Assembly (NCBI GenBank): GCA_902773135.1
Contig: CACYDP010000007.1
Span: forward strand, 1-59,385
Direction of reading: 5' to 3'
Source: an uncultured Ruminococcus sp.
Lineage (GTDB): Bacteria; Bacillota; Clostridia; Oscillospirales; Acutalibacteraceae
Length of the DNA stretch: 59,385 nucleotides
The translations under genes were made by a program, and so were the position numbers. Below the pieces are notes generated by a model, which saw only the letters and a list, made by a program, of their open reading frames with translations, did no database searches and was not told the origin of the DNA. Positions 17,358-25,963 of this stretch are shown one piece after another. Within the stretch, counting starts at the first letter, position 1. Each line of letters opens with the position of its first letter.

Positions 17358-18497
17358 TTATAATCTTCTTTTGAAATCACTGTAATCAAATTTTTTTAGT
17401 AATTTGATATTGCCGCTTTTCTCCAATAAATAGATAGACGGCAAGGGCACACCGTTAAAAGTATTATTTTTAACCATAGAATAAATTGCCATATCGTGAA
17501 AAACCAGTTTATCTCCGATTTTCAGCGGTTCCCGGAACGAATAATCGCCGATGATGTCACCTGCAAGACAGGTCGCTGCCCCTAAACGATAGGTGCAGGG
17601 AAACACGTTTGCTTCTCCGGAATCCGTAATATACGGTCGGTACGGCATCTCCAGAACATCGGGCATATGACAGGCAGCCGATGCATCTATAATAGCGATA
17701 TTCATACCATTTTTGGTAATGTCAAGAACAGACGTGAGTAAATAACCTGCATTCAATGCCACCGCTTCTCCGGGCTCCAGATACACTTGTACACCATACC
17801 GATTCTGAATATGATCGATACAGCGAACCAGTGTATCGGTATCATACCCCTTTTTGGTGATATGATGTCCACCTCCGAAGTTGATCCATTTCATATTGCT
17901 GAAATATCTGCCAAATTTTTCTTCGACAACTTTCAAAGTTCTTTTGAGTGTTTCCGCACCCTGTTCACACATTGTATGAAAATGAAGTCCGCTGATACCG
18001 TCCATTTCATCTTCTTCAAAATTGGCAAGCGTAATGCCCAATCTTGAATTCTGAAAACAAGGATTGTATATATCCGTTTCAATTTCGGAATACTCGGGAT
18101 TGATTCTTAAACCAAATTCCACCTTGTCAGAAAATGATAAAGCCTTGCTTTTGAAATGTTTCCACTGGGAAAAAGAATTGAAAACAATATGGTCACATAT
18201 AGTCAGCAGTTCTTCAAAATCTTCGTCTTTATAAGCAGGAGAGTAGCAGTGTATCTGTCTGTTCCCCATTTCTTCATAAGCAAGTTTTGCCTCATACAAG
18301 CCGCTGGCGGTTGTTCCGCTGATATACTGTGCAATGAGCGGATATACGTGATAATTGGAAAAGGCTTTTTGGGCAAGCAGTATTTTACACCCCGTCTGTT
18401 GTTCAATCGATTGAAGAATTTCAAGATTTTTGATCAGGGCATCTTCCTCTATCACATAGCACGGTGTGGGTAAAGTATAGATATTTTTATCATTCAT
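17358..18497 (-). CDS. nspC: Carboxynorspermidine/carboxyspermidine decarboxylase
   Basis: NspC removes the carboxyl group from carboxyspermidine or carboxynorspermidine, the last step of the aspartate-semialdehyde route to spermidine. The 379-residue alanine-racemase-fold PLP enzyme has the Schiff-base Lys in LLAQKAFSNY (Lys44), the glycine-rich NFGGGHH and the GEAVALNAGYL motif. It starts 6 nt after the dehydrogenase partner gene. The length and motifs set it apart from DapF-type or LysA decarboxylases. Confidence 0.93.
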   Translation of the reverse strand: MNDKNIYTLPTPCYVIEEDALIKNLEILQSIEQQTGCKILLAQKAFSNYHVYPLIAQYISGTTASGLYEAKLAYEEMGNRQIHCYSPAYKDEDFEELLTICDHIVFNSFSQWKHFKSKALSFSDKVEFGLRINPEYSEIETDIYNPCFQNSRLGITLANFEEDEMDGISGLHFHTMCEQGAETLKRTLKVVEEKFGRYFSNMKWINFGGGHHITKKGYDTDTLVRCIDHIQNRYGVQVYLEPGEAVALNAGYLLTSVLDITKNGMNIAIIDASAACHMPDVLEMPYRPYITDSGEANVFPCTYRLGAATCLAGDIIGDYSFREPLKIGDKLVFHDMAIYSMVKNNTFNGVPLPSIYLLEKSGNIKLLKKFDYSDFKRRL

Positions 18498-18503
18498 ATT
18501 GCA

Positions 18504-19703
18504 TCACTCAACCAGATCGGGATCGTAGCTTTCTTTCCACGGCAGACCGAATTGATTCAAAGCATCCATAAACGGATCGGGATCAAACTCTTCGATATTG
18601 TGTACACCCGGTTTGTTCCATTTGCCTGTCAGTATCATTGCCGCACCGATCATTGCGGGAACACCTGTTGTATAAGAAACAGCCTGCGAACCCACTTCCC
18701 GATAACATTCCTGATGATCACATACATTATAGAGATAATAGGTTTTCTCTTTGCCGTCTTTCTTTCCGATAAAGATACAGCCGATATTGGTCTTTCCTTT
18801 TGTTCTCGGACCGAGTGATGCCGGGTCGGGCAGTACAGCTTTCAGGAACTGGAGCGGTACGATCTGCTTTCCTTCAAATTCTATCGGTTCGATGGAGGTC
18901 ATTCCAACGTTTTCAAGGCATTTGAGATGGGTCAGATAACTTTGTCCAAAGGTCATAAAGAAACGTATACGCTTGATACCCTTGATATTCAATGCCAGGG
19001 ATTCCAGTTCTTCGTGATGAAGAAGATACATATCTTTTTCGCCTATTTCGGGGAAATTGTAGACCCTCTTGATTTCCATCGGTTCTGTTTCTACCCATTT
19101 GCCGTCTTCAATATAGCTTCCCTTTGCGGAAACTTCACGAATATTGATCTCAGGATTGAAATTCGTTGCAAACGGATAACCGTGATCGCCTGCGTTGCAG
19201 TCAAGAATATCAATATAGTTGATCTCATCAAATTCGTGTTTCATTGCGTAGGCACTGAAAACACCCGTGACACCGGGGTCGAATCCGCTGCCGAGCAGTG
19301 CGGTAATTCCTGCTTTTTCAAATCTTTCACGGTATGCCCACTGCCATTTATATTCAAATTTTGCTGTATCGAGCGGTTCGTAATTTGCCGTATCGACATA
19401 ATGCACCTTTGTGGCAAGACACGCATCCATAATCGTCAGATCCTGATACGGCAGTGCAAGATTGACCACCACATCAGGCTGAAACTGATTGATAAGAGCA
19501 ATCAGTTCGTCCACATTATCGGCATCTACCTGTGCCGTGCTGATTTTCGTTTTGCCGCCGTCCAGTTTTTCTTTCAGAGCGTCACATTTCGATTTTGTTC
19601 TGCTTGCGATACAGATCTCCTCGAAAACTTCCGGATTCTGACAGCATTTGTGTATACATACGCTTGCGACACCGCCTGCACCTATAATTAATGCTCTACC
19701 CAT
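18504..19703 (-). CDS. Carboxynorspermidine synthase (saccharopine dehydrogenase family)
   Basis: This NADPH-dependent enzyme reductively condenses L-aspartate semialdehyde with putrescine (or diaminopropane) to give carboxyspermidine, which NspC then decarboxylates. The 399-residue protein starts GRALIIGAGGVASVCIHKC, a Rossmann dinucleotide site, and contains GFDPGVTGVFSAYA and LPYQDLTIMDACLA, typical of the Lys1/CANSDH branch. ATG 19703 follows GGGAGGAATG; an extension to 19751 precedes the Rossmann motif with unrelated residues. The pairing with nspC makes the polyamine role much more likely than lysine catabolism. A separate promoter candidate lies 44 nt upstream. Confidence 0.92.
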   Translation of the reverse strand: MGRALIIGAGGVASVCIHKCCQNPEVFEEICIASRTKSKCDALKEKLDGGKTKISTAQVDADNVDELIALINQFQPDVVVNLALPYQDLTIMDACLATKVHYVDTANYEPLDTAKFEYKWQWAYRERFEKAGITALLGSGFDPGVTGVFSAYAMKHEFDEINYIDILDCNAGDHGYPFATNFNPEINIREVSAKGSYIEDGKWVETEPMEIKRVYNFPEIGEKDMYLLHHEELESLALNIKGIKRIRFFMTFGQSYLTHLKCLENVGMTSIEPIEFEGKQIVPLQFLKAVLPDPASLGPRTKGKTNIGCIFIGKKDGKEKTYYLYNVCDHQECYREVGSQAVSYTTGVPAMIGAAMILTGKWNKPGVHNIEEFDPDPFMDALNQFGLPWKESYDPDLVE

Positions 19704-19746
19704 TTTTTTACATTCCTCCCAATGATACTGATCGGGGTATATCTGA

Positions 19747-19776
19747 ATCATATTTCAGACAGCCCGGTTTTGCCAA
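19747..19776 (-). promoter_or_regulatory. Candidate internal promoter for the carboxyspermidine genes
   Basis: TTGGCA (19776-19771), 18 nt, TATGAT (19752-19747), within the 131-nt gap after speE. It would let the two spermidine routes be transcribed separately. Confidence 0.45.
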
Positions 19777-19800
19777 AAAACTTAAAACCTGCTTAAAATC

Positions 19801-19820
19801 TTTGCACCGCACGGCACAAA
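19801..19820 (-). terminator. Weak hairpin after speE
   Basis: An 8-bp stem with two G-U pairs and a GTGC loop, followed by GATTTT, 14 nt after the speE stop. It could attenuate read-through into the downstream genes. Confidence 0.35.
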
Positions 19821-19823
19821 TAG

Positions 19824-19837
19824 GAAACAGGCTCTTA
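19824..19837. repeat. Intergenic repeat, copy 2
   Basis: An exact 14-nt match to 11955-11968 that includes the speE stop codon, with partial similarity continuing past it on the minus strand. Confidence 0.5.
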
Positions 19838-20686
19838 CTCTCCCTCCATCAGCTGTTTTGTCACATATGTAGGAAGTGCAAAGCAGCCTTTATGAAGTCT
19901 TGTATTGTAGTATTGTGTATCAATACCCAGTCTGTTCCATTTTCCCTCATCAAGATCATTAACAGGATGGTACTTTTTTGATGCAAATCCAAAAAGCCAA
20001 TGCCCTGACGGATAGGTGGGAATATGTGCCTGATATACTTTGCACACCGGAAAAAATTCCACAATTTTCCGATGTGCCTGTTTCATTGCTTTTGAATAGG
20101 TCTGATAAAAAGGGCTTTCGTGTTGATTGACAAGAATCCCCTCTTCGTTCAAAGCCTTATAGCAATTACCATAAAATTCGGTCGTAAAAAGTCCCTCTCC
20201 GGGACCTATCGGATCAGTTGAGTCCACGATAATCAAATCGTATTGATTTTCAACATTTCTTACAAACCGCAGTCCGTCATCAATAAAGATATGTACACGG
20301 GGATCGCTGAGTCTGGAAGACACTGTCGGCAAAAATTCTTTGCAGGCATCAACCACCATCCTGTCTATTTCAACCATATCAATATTTTCGACTGTTTTAT
20401 ATCGTGTGAGTTCCCTTACTGTTCCTCCGTCACCTGCCCCTATCACAAGAACATTTTTGATATTCGGGTTGGTAGCCATAGGAACATGAGCAATCATTTC
20501 GTGGTAAATAAATTCATCTTTCTGTGTCAGCATAACTCTGTCGTCCAGCACCAGCACATCACCGAATTCGGGAGTGCTGAAAATTTCAATTCTCTGGAAA
20601 TCAGACTGTACCGAATACTTTTGTTTATCACATCTCAAAGAAAAGCGTACATTTTTTGTTTGCTCTTCTGTATACCACATTTCCAC
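19835..20686 (-). CDS. speE: Spermidine synthase (aminopropyltransferase)
   Basis: SpeE transfers aminopropyl from decarboxylated S-adenosylmethionine to putrescine. The 283-residue protein opens MEMWYTEEQTKNVRFS, as in Bacillus SpeE. It contains the DEFIYHEMIAHVP gate, the nucleotide loop GAGDGGTVRE and the acidic VDSTDPIGPGEGLFT catalytic segment, followed by NIPTYPSG-like IPTYPSGHW. The start is GTG 20686, with GGGG 7 nt upstream; an ATG two codons later is too far from the site. It lies 18 nt after the decarboxylase gene and is the partner of speD at the head of the operon. Confidence 0.96.
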   Translation of the reverse strand: MEMWYTEEQTKNVRFSLRCDKQKYSVQSDFQRIEIFSTPEFGDVLVLDDRVMLTQKDEFIYHEMIAHVPMATNPNIKNVLVIGAGDGGTVRELTRYKTVENIDMVEIDRMVVDACKEFLPTVSSRLSDPRVHIFIDDGLRFVRNVENQYDLIIVDSTDPIGPGEGLFTTEFYGNCYKALNEEGILVNQHESPFYQTYSKAMKQAHRKIVEFFPVCKVYQAHIPTYPSGHWLFGFASKKYHPVNDLDEGKWNRLGIDTQYYNTRLHKGCFALPTYVTKQLMEGE

Positions 20687-20704
20687 AAAATCACCCCTTT
20701 GCCA

Positions 20705-22162
20705 TTAATGAGATGCCTTCACCATCACATTGATTTTTTCTGTATGTATATCTTCCGCACCTGTGAGATTACAGCCTTTTTCTTTTGCGTAAATGATATA
20801 TTCAAGAGCATCATTCGTAATCAATTCCCCCGGAGCAAGTATCGGTATGCCCGGCGGGTAGCACATCACAAATTCCGCACATACTTTGCCCAATGTTTCT
20901 CTCAGCGGCAGCTGCACTTTTTCGGAATAAAAGGCTTCCTGCGGAGAACATACCACCACAGGCTCTATATATTCGTGATTCAGCATTCCCGCAGGGTCCT
21001 TGGCATATCTTCTTTTGATCTCGGACAATGCCGAAATCAATCTTTCGATATTCAGGATTCTGTCACCCACCGAAACAATGGCAAGAATATTTCCTATATC
21101 TCCGAATTCTATCTGAATATCATATTTATCACGAAGAATATCATACACTTCTATGCCGGCAAGACCAATCTCTCTTGTATGAACCGATATTTTTGTCGGG
21201 TCAAAATCAAATATATCATCGCCGTTGATCAGTTCTCTGGAAAAGGCATACAGCCCGTCTATCTTATTAATCTCCTTGATGCCGTAGCCGGCAAGTGAGG
21301 TGACATTTTCAAAAATGCGTCTGCCGTTGAGTGCAAGATTTTTTCTTGATATATCCAATGATGACATCAAAAGATAGGACGCACTGGTTGTCTGTGTAAG
21401 ATTAATAATTTGTCTTACATACCCCTCCGAGATACTTTCCCCGAGCAGCAGTGCCGAACTTTGTGTCAGGGAACCGCCTGTTTTATGCATACTGACAGCC
21501 GCCATATCTGCCCCCACACTCATTGCCGAAAGCGGCATATAATCCCCGAAATAAAAATGTGTTCCGTGTGCTTCGTCTACAAGAACTTTCATTCCTGCCT
21601 GATGGGCAATTTTGACAATTTCACGCAGATTAGAACACACCCCATAATAAGTAGGATTATTGACAATCACTGCCTTGGCATCGGGATTCTCTTTGATGGC
21701 TTTTTGAACGGATTCCACCGACATTCCCAACGGAATACCGAGCTGCTTATTCACACCCGGATTGACATATACGGGAACGGCACCGCAGACAATCAAAGCA
21801 TTAATGCTGCTCCTGTGAACATTGCGGGGCATAATGATCTTGTCGCCCCTTTTACATACGCTCATGATCATTGCCTGCACCGCACCGGAAGTTCCGTTGA
21901 TCATAAAGAAAGCATGTGCCGCTCCAAAGGCATCTGCCATCAGTTCCTCCGCTTCTTTGATGACGCTGACAGGGTGACAGAGATTATCCAGCGGCTTCAT
22001 GGAATTGACATCAACACTCATACAGGCTTTTCCCAAAAAATCGGTCAGTTCGGGATTGCCTTTTCCCTGTTTATGCCCGGGAACATCAAAGGAAACAATC
22101 CTGTTTTCTCTGTACCGGCACAAAGCTTCATATACCGGTGCACGCTCTTGTGAAAGTTTCAT
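20705..22162 (-). CDS. Orn/Lys/Arg decarboxylase (fold-type I), probably arginine decarboxylase
   Basis: A PLP enzyme that makes the diamine precursor of the cluster. The 485-residue protein is the short Firmicute form, without the N-terminal wing domain of enteric enzymes. It has VPGHKQGKG, the pyridoxal-phosphate aspartate loop VDEAHGTHF (about 195-203), the Schiff-base Lys227 in SMHKTGGSLTQ and the C-terminal YPPGIPILAPGE. Substrate choice between arginine, ornithine and lysine cannot be read with confidence. Bacillus SpeA of the same size uses arginine, but no agmatinase or agmatine deiminase gene is present here to finish putrescine synthesis. It lies 9 nt after speD. Confidence 0.9.
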   Translation of the reverse strand: MKLSQERAPVYEALCRYRENRIVSFDVPGHKQGKGNPELTDFLGKACMSVDVNSMKPLDNLCHPVSVIKEAEELMADAFGAAHAFFMINGTSGAVQAMIMSVCKRGDKIIMPRNVHRSSINALIVCGAVPVYVNPGVNKQLGIPLGMSVESVQKAIKENPDAKAVIVNNPTYYGVCSNLREIVKIAHQAGMKVLVDEAHGTHFYFGDYMPLSAMSVGADMAAVSMHKTGGSLTQSSALLLGESISEGYVRQIINLTQTTSASYLLMSSLDISRKNLALNGRRIFENVTSLAGYGIKEINKIDGLYAFSRELINGDDIFDFDPTKISVHTREIGLAGIEVYDILRDKYDIQIEFGDIGNILAIVSVGDRILNIERLISALSEIKRRYAKDPAGMLNHEYIEPVVVCSPQEAFYSEKVQLPLRETLGKVCAEFVMCYPPGIPILAPGELITNDALEYIIYAKEKGCNLTGAEDIHTEKINVMVKASH

Positions 22163-22171
22163 TTTTCACCC

Positions 22172-22975
22172 TCATTCATATACATTTGATCCGCTGAAAA
22201 TCTCTATCATTTCACGTCTTAAACTGTTAGATATTTTCAGACGTTCTTTCGGCGGTATTTCATAGACATCTGTTTTGAACAGATAGTTCTGGAGTTCCAT
22301 CTCCTTAATCAGCAGCTGCGTATGAAAGATATTTGCCTGGTAAACATTGATGTCCACCGTATCATATCTTTTCAGCGTTTCATCTTTGATATAATCCTGA
22401 ATGGACGTGATTTTATGGTCAATAAAAAGTTTTTTTCCGCTTGTATCCCTTGTGAATCCCCTGACACGATAATCGATAGTAATAATATCCGAATCAAAAC
22501 TGTCAATCAGAAAATCAAGTGTATTCAGAGGAGAAATCGTGCCGCAGGTTGAAACATCAATATCAACACGAAAAGTGGCTATTGCGTTATCCGGGTGATA
22601 TTCCGGATAAGTATGAACCGTAACATGACTTTTATCAAGATGTGCCGCTATTTCAACCGGCAAAGCAGACAGATATGCTCCGCAGTTACAGGATTTATCG
22701 ATTTTTTCAGGCAGTCCTTTTTCTGATATAAGAAGTGTGACACTTGCTCCCTGAGGGTCATAATCCTGTTTTGAAATATTCAGTACGGTAGCACCTATCA
22801 TTTCCGTCACCTGACACAGAATATTTGTCAGACGTTCGGAATTATACTGCTCGTCAATATATGATATATAGTCTTTTTGCTCTCTTTCGGTTTTGGCATA
22901 GCATACATCATAAATATTAAAGCTCAATGTTTTTGTCAGATTATTAAATCCGTACAACTTTAATCTGTTCTCCAA
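22172..22975 (-). CDS. speD: S-adenosylmethionine decarboxylase proenzyme, class 1A
   Basis: SpeD makes the aminopropyl donor for SpeE. The 267-residue protein is collinear with Escherichia coli SpeD (about 264 residues) and unlike the 120-residue Bacillus/Thermotoga form. It has [28 protein letters not shown], the self-cleavage site LDKSH (Lys115-Ser116, where Ser becomes the pyruvoyl group) and [16 protein letters not shown]. The N-terminus fixes the start at TTG 22975; there is no in-frame ATG or GTG upstream and the ribosome binding site is weak. A 20-codon leader frame (22960-23022) overlaps this start out of frame. It is first in the polyamine operon, 79 nt after murC. Confidence 0.95.
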   Translation of the reverse strand: MENRLKLYGFNNLTKTLSFNIYDVCYAKTEREQKDYISYIDEQYNSERLTNILCQVTEMIGATVLNISKQDYDPQGASVTLLISEKGLPEKIDKSCNCGAYLSALPVEIAAHLDKSHVTVHTYPEYHPDNAIATFRVDIDVSTCGTISPLNTLDFLIDSFDSDIITIDYRVRGFTRDTSGKKLFIDHKITSIQDYIKDETLKRYDTVDINVYQANIFHTQLLIKEMELQNYLFKTDVYEIPPKERLKISNSLRREMIEIFSGSNVYE

Positions 22976-23044
22976 TTTTTTGTCACAACCTTAACCTTTA
23001 TTGACCGCAGGAAGCCATTCATCCCCTGCTTTCACCGACATTCT

Positions 23045-23053
23045 ATTGTACCA
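23045..23053 (-). promoter_or_regulatory. Extended -10 promoter candidate for the polyamine operon
   Basis: Minus-strand TGG-TACAAT overlapping the last codons of murC, without a clear -35 box. There is no terminator between murC and speD, so read-through is also possible. Confidence 0.35.
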
Positions 23054-23054
23054 G

Positions 23055-24440
23055 TTATTCCTCTTTCAGCTTGTCCATTATCATATTGGCACACATATAG
23101 ACATTGCCGCCCCCTATGGTAATGATAAGATCGCCGGGTTTTGCTTTATCCGTCACATAATCAGTAATTTCCTCAAATGTTTTGAACCATACGCAGCCCT
23201 TTATCTTATCGGCAAGATCCTTGGCGTAAATATTATATGTATTGGTTTCTCTTACGGGAAGTATTTCTGAAAGAACCACGTGATCCGCAATGGAAAGAAC
23301 TTCTGCAAATTCGTTCAGAAACATATAGGTTCTGGAATAGGTATGAGGCTGAAAAACGGCCCATACATTTTTAAATCCCATACTCATAGCGGTGGTAAGT
23401 GTTGCCCTCAGTTCTGTCGGGTGATGAGCAAAGTCATCGGCAACCGTGATGCCCTGAGGTTTCCCCAGTATTTCAAAACGTCTGTGAGCACCACCGAATG
23501 CTGCCAGTGCCTTTTTGACTTCTTCCGGAGGAACTCCCATTGAAATAGTGGCAGCTGCAGCCGCAAGAGCATTCATCACATTGTATTTTCCGGGAACTTT
23601 CAGCGTAACATCCGTGATCTTTTCACCGTTATGATAAATATCAAAACTATCACATACAGAAGATTCTCCGGTGATTTCGGCACGGAATTCATTATTTTTG
23701 CCAAATCCGAAAGTGACAATTTTCTGTCCGCTGTTATTCATATTTTTAATGCATACCTGTGAATTTCTATCATCGCCGTTTACTACGACCATTGCTCTTG
23801 TCTGGTCTATAAAATCAGTAAACGACTGCTGTATTCTTTCAAGATTGCCAAAGTAATCAAGATGATCTTCATCAACATTCAGGATAACCGAAACTTCGGG
23901 AAAAATACGGAGAAACGTATCTACATACTCACAGGCTTCACAGACAATAATGTCTGACTTGCCTACACGGCTGTTGCCGCCTATAAAGGGCAGTTTGGCA
24001 CCGATTACTGCCGTAGGATCAAAATTTGCCATCGTAAATATCTGAGTGATCATCGATGTGGTTGTAGTTTTTCCGTGAGTACCGCTGACCGCAACGGATT
24101 TCTGATATTGATCAACAACCGCACCAAGCATCACCGAACGTTCGATTGCCGGTATACCGTGTTCGTTGGCAGAAACAATTTCCGGATTATCCAGTTTCAC
24201 TGCTGCCGTATATACTACCAGATCAGCACCAATGACATTTTCGGGATAATGTCCCATTGTAACCGATATGCCATAAGAACGGATACGCTGAAGTGTATCT
24301 GATTCCGCTGTATCCGAGCCTGTGATTTCATATCCTTGATGATGCAGAATTTCGGCAAGCGGACACATTCCGGAACCGCCTATCCCCACAAAATGTATTC
24401 TCTTAACGTGATCTAAAAGATGTTTATAGCTTTCAACCAT
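23055..24440 (-). CDS. murC: UDP-N-acetylmuramate-L-alanine ligase
   Basis: MurC adds L-alanine to UDP-MurNAc, the first amino-acid step of peptidoglycan synthesis. The 461-residue protein is full length, with the N-terminal nucleotide-sugar loop FVGIGGSGMCPLAEIL, the ATP loop VSGTHGKTTTTSMI, LNVDEDHLDYFGN and the central-domain DDFAHHPTELRAT. The ATG follows GGGAG. It is transcribed from its own promoter and lies directly upstream of speD. Confidence 0.97.
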   Translation of the reverse strand: MVESYKHLLDHVKRIHFVGIGGSGMCPLAEILHHQGYEITGSDTAESDTLQRIRSYGISVTMGHYPENVIGADLVVYTAAVKLDNPEIVSANEHGIPAIERSVMLGAVVDQYQKSVAVSGTHGKTTTTSMITQIFTMANFDPTAVIGAKLPFIGGNSRVGKSDIIVCEACEYVDTFLRIFPEVSVILNVDEDHLDYFGNLERIQQSFTDFIDQTRAMVVVNGDDRNSQVCIKNMNNSGQKIVTFGFGKNNEFRAEITGESSVCDSFDIYHNGEKITDVTLKVPGKYNVMNALAAAAATISMGVPPEEVKKALAAFGGAHRRFEILGKPQGITVADDFAHHPTELRATLTTAMSMGFKNVWAVFQPHTYSRTYMFLNEFAEVLSIADHVVLSEILPVRETNTYNIYAKDLADKIKGCVWFKTFEEITDYVTDKAKPGDLIITIGGGNVYMCANMIMDKLKEE

Positions 24441-24510
24441 TACTCAGCACTCCCATTTATCATTATTGACAACACGTGACAGAAAGATGCAGGGCATCAT
24501 TCAATTAGTA

Positions 24511-24539
24511 ATTATATAATAATTTTTATCCGATTTCAA
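24511..24539 (-). promoter_or_regulatory. Promoter of murC
   Basis: TTGAAA (24539-24534), 17 nt, TATAAT (24516-24511), about 64 nt before the predicted start region of the gene. Confidence 0.7.
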
Positions 24540-24591
24540 TACATATCAAAAATTCATTTCCGTTCATCTATCTAAAGTTCCGGCAGCCGGT

Positions 24592-25008
24592 TCAGTTCAT
24601 CATCAGACCGTCTTCTTCTCCCGAAAAATCCCGCATTTGTATTCCGCCCAAAATACCGTTGGCATACTCAAACGAAAAAAGTTCACCGCTTTCATCATAA
24701 TACAGATTTTTGATGTACTGACGGGATTCCAGTTCTTTCAGTACGGTTTTAGCCATTTTAGTTTTTTCCTGCTTGTCTGCCTGCTGATAATTTTTACTGT
24801 CCATCATCTGATCAATTTGTTCCTGTGCATAAGCAGCTTTACTGTCAGGTGATTCCGATTCGGTTTCGCTTTGATCTGATGTCAATTCACTGACGCTGTC
24901 TTCGGTTTTGCTTGATTGTTCCGGTGCAGCTGTATCAGACACTCCACACGATGTCATTGTCATTACCGAAATCATTCCCGACAAAACCAATATTGGCAAT
25001 ATCTTCAT
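24592..25008 (-). CDS. Small putative lipoprotein of unknown function
   Basis: From ATG 25008 (GGAGG upstream) the 138-residue protein has a signal peptide MKILPILVLSGMISVMTMTSC with lipobox MTSC, so it should be anchored outside the membrane. An acidic Ser/Glu/Thr-rich linker (about 25-55) follows, then a helical segment YAQEQIDQMMDSKNYQQADK and a short beta-rich tail ending GLMMN. I do not recognise the family. It lies 46 nt after the terminator of tRNA-Gly and 150 nt before murC, with no promoter of its own that I can name. Confidence 0.7.
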   Translation of the reverse strand: MKILPILVLSGMISVMTMTSCGVSDTAAPEQSSKTEDSVSELTSDQSETESESPDSKAAYAQEQIDQMMDSKNYQQADKQEKTKMAKTVLKELESRQYIKNLYYDESGELFSFEYANGILGGIQMRDFSGEEDGLMMN

Positions 25009-25053
25009 ATAGATTCCTCCGAAATATGTATGATGTACGTTTTTATTTTCAGG

Positions 25054-25086
25054 ACACAAAAAAAGAACGTAGGAAATACGTTCTTT
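25054..25086 (-). terminator. Terminator of tRNA-Gly
   Basis: A 10-bp stem (25086-25077 with 25071-25062), loop TTTCC, then a run of seven T on the minus strand, 3 nt after the tRNA CCA end. Confidence 0.9.
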
Positions 25087-25089
25087 CGC

Positions 25090-25165
25090 TGGAGCGGATG
25101 ACGAGGCTCGAACTCGCTACCTCAACCTTGGCAAGGTTGCGCTCTACCAGATGAGCTACATCCGC
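25090..25165 (-). tRNA. tRNA-Gly(GCC)
   Basis: The minus strand folds as a full cloverleaf. The acceptor stem is GCGGATG with CATCCGC, the D-arm GCTC...GAGC, the anticodon stem CAACC/GGTTG around loop TTGCCAA (anticodon GCC), and the T-arm GCGAG-TTCGAGC-CTCGT. Discriminator T and a genome-encoded CCA follow, giving 76 nt. Confidence 0.97.
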
Positions 25166-25206
25166 ATTTTCAATTTTGTACGTCATATTTCCCTGACGAC
25201 TTTTTC

Positions 25207-25235
25207 ATTATATAACACACGGAATAAAATGTCAA
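25207..25235 (-). promoter_or_regulatory. Consensus promoter of tRNA-Gly
   Basis: TTGACA (25235-25230), 17 nt, TATAAT (25212-25207), about 40 nt upstream of the tRNA. Confidence 0.85.
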
Positions 25236-25245
25236 GACTTTTTAA

Positions 25246-25289
25246 AAAAATTTTTAAAAAATTTTCGGGTGCGGATACACCCGAAAATT
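25246..25289 (-). terminator. Terminator of the CmpB-like gene
   Basis: A 12-bp stem (25289-25278 with 25271-25260) overlaps the stop codon and is followed by TTTT and an AT-rich tract. Confidence 0.85.
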
Positions 25290-25677
25290 ACAAATCCCAT
25301 TTTCTGCTAATCATATTGCACAAATACACGATGGGAATACACAAAAGTCCCCAAAGTACACTGTACAGCAGACATATCTGACCGCATAAATTCATCGGAA
25401 GTCTGGAATAATCCCATACCTTCATTTTCATACATAAATTAAAAATACAGCCGGAACAAAATTCGATGAATGTGATAACGGCACTTCCTATCAGACATTT
25501 GACAAATGCACAGCATTTTTGTGTCATACAAAAGATACGGTATAAAGAAACAAAGCACAAACCGCCTGTTAAAATCATCGACCAGTGCGTATAATTTCTC
25601 CATACAATCTCAATCAGCCCGTACACGATGCCGCCTGACAGAAAAAGCAGACAATTTCCTTTTATTTTCTTTCTCAT
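25288..25677 (-). CDS. CmpB-like putative ABC-transporter permease family membrane protein
   Basis: A 129-residue membrane protein with four hydrophobic segments. The pattern YGLIEIVWR...HWSMILTGG and the C-terminal VWDYS-P-NLCGQICLLYSVLWG is typical of the PF06541 'putative ABC transporter permease' (CmpB) family. The biochemical role of that family is unproven and no ATPase is beside it. I take ATG 25677; a TTG at 25698 in frame is also possible because a GGCGGAG lies between them. It may share a transcript with the 35-residue peptide gene just upstream. Confidence 0.65.
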   Translation of the reverse strand: MRKKIKGNCLLFLSGGIVYGLIEIVWRNYTHWSMILTGGLCFVSLYRIFCMTQKCCAFVKCLIGSAVITFIEFCSGCIFNLCMKMKVWDYSRLPMNLCGQICLLYSVLWGLLCIPIVYLCNMISRKWDL

Positions 25678-25746
25678 AAGCAAATACCACTCCGCCAAAT
25701 ATAAAACCTGTTCGGAGATAGTATTTGCATTTATTCATCATTTTAA

Positions 25747-25854
25747 TCACAGTCCGCTCAGCGTATACATCAAAATGGAAAACACTCCCAAAACCATCAT
25801 AATGCAAAGAATAATGCTGATAATTCTGATTATGAGCTTTCTCTTTTTAAACAT
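25747..25854 (-). CDS. 35-residue single-pass membrane peptide
   Basis: A short frame starts at ATG 25854 with GGAG 9 nt upstream and ends in TGA at 25747. The product begins MFKKRKL and continues as one hydrophobic helix (about 8-31) with a short polar tail YTLSGL. The positively charged N-terminus, uninterrupted helix and good ribosome binding site argue for a real small protein. It lies 69 nt upstream of the CmpB-like gene. No homologue is recognised; a toxin-like or regulatory membrane peptide is possible but not shown. Confidence 0.5.
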   Translation of the reverse strand: MFKKRKLIIRIISIILCIMMVLGVFSILMYTLSGL

Positions 25855-25963
25855 TGATTTCACTCCGTTTTGTTATATTTTTCATATTACCAGTTATTCT
25901 ACAACGTGGTTTTTATTTTGTCAAGACTCCGCTTTGACCGTCATTTTTATATTTTCAGAAAAT

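Noticed and set aside
20243..21298. 351-residue plus-strand open frame
   Set aside because: It is antisense to speE and the decarboxylase, both well supported; its product is Cys/His/Phe-rich with no domain pattern, as expected for a shadow frame.
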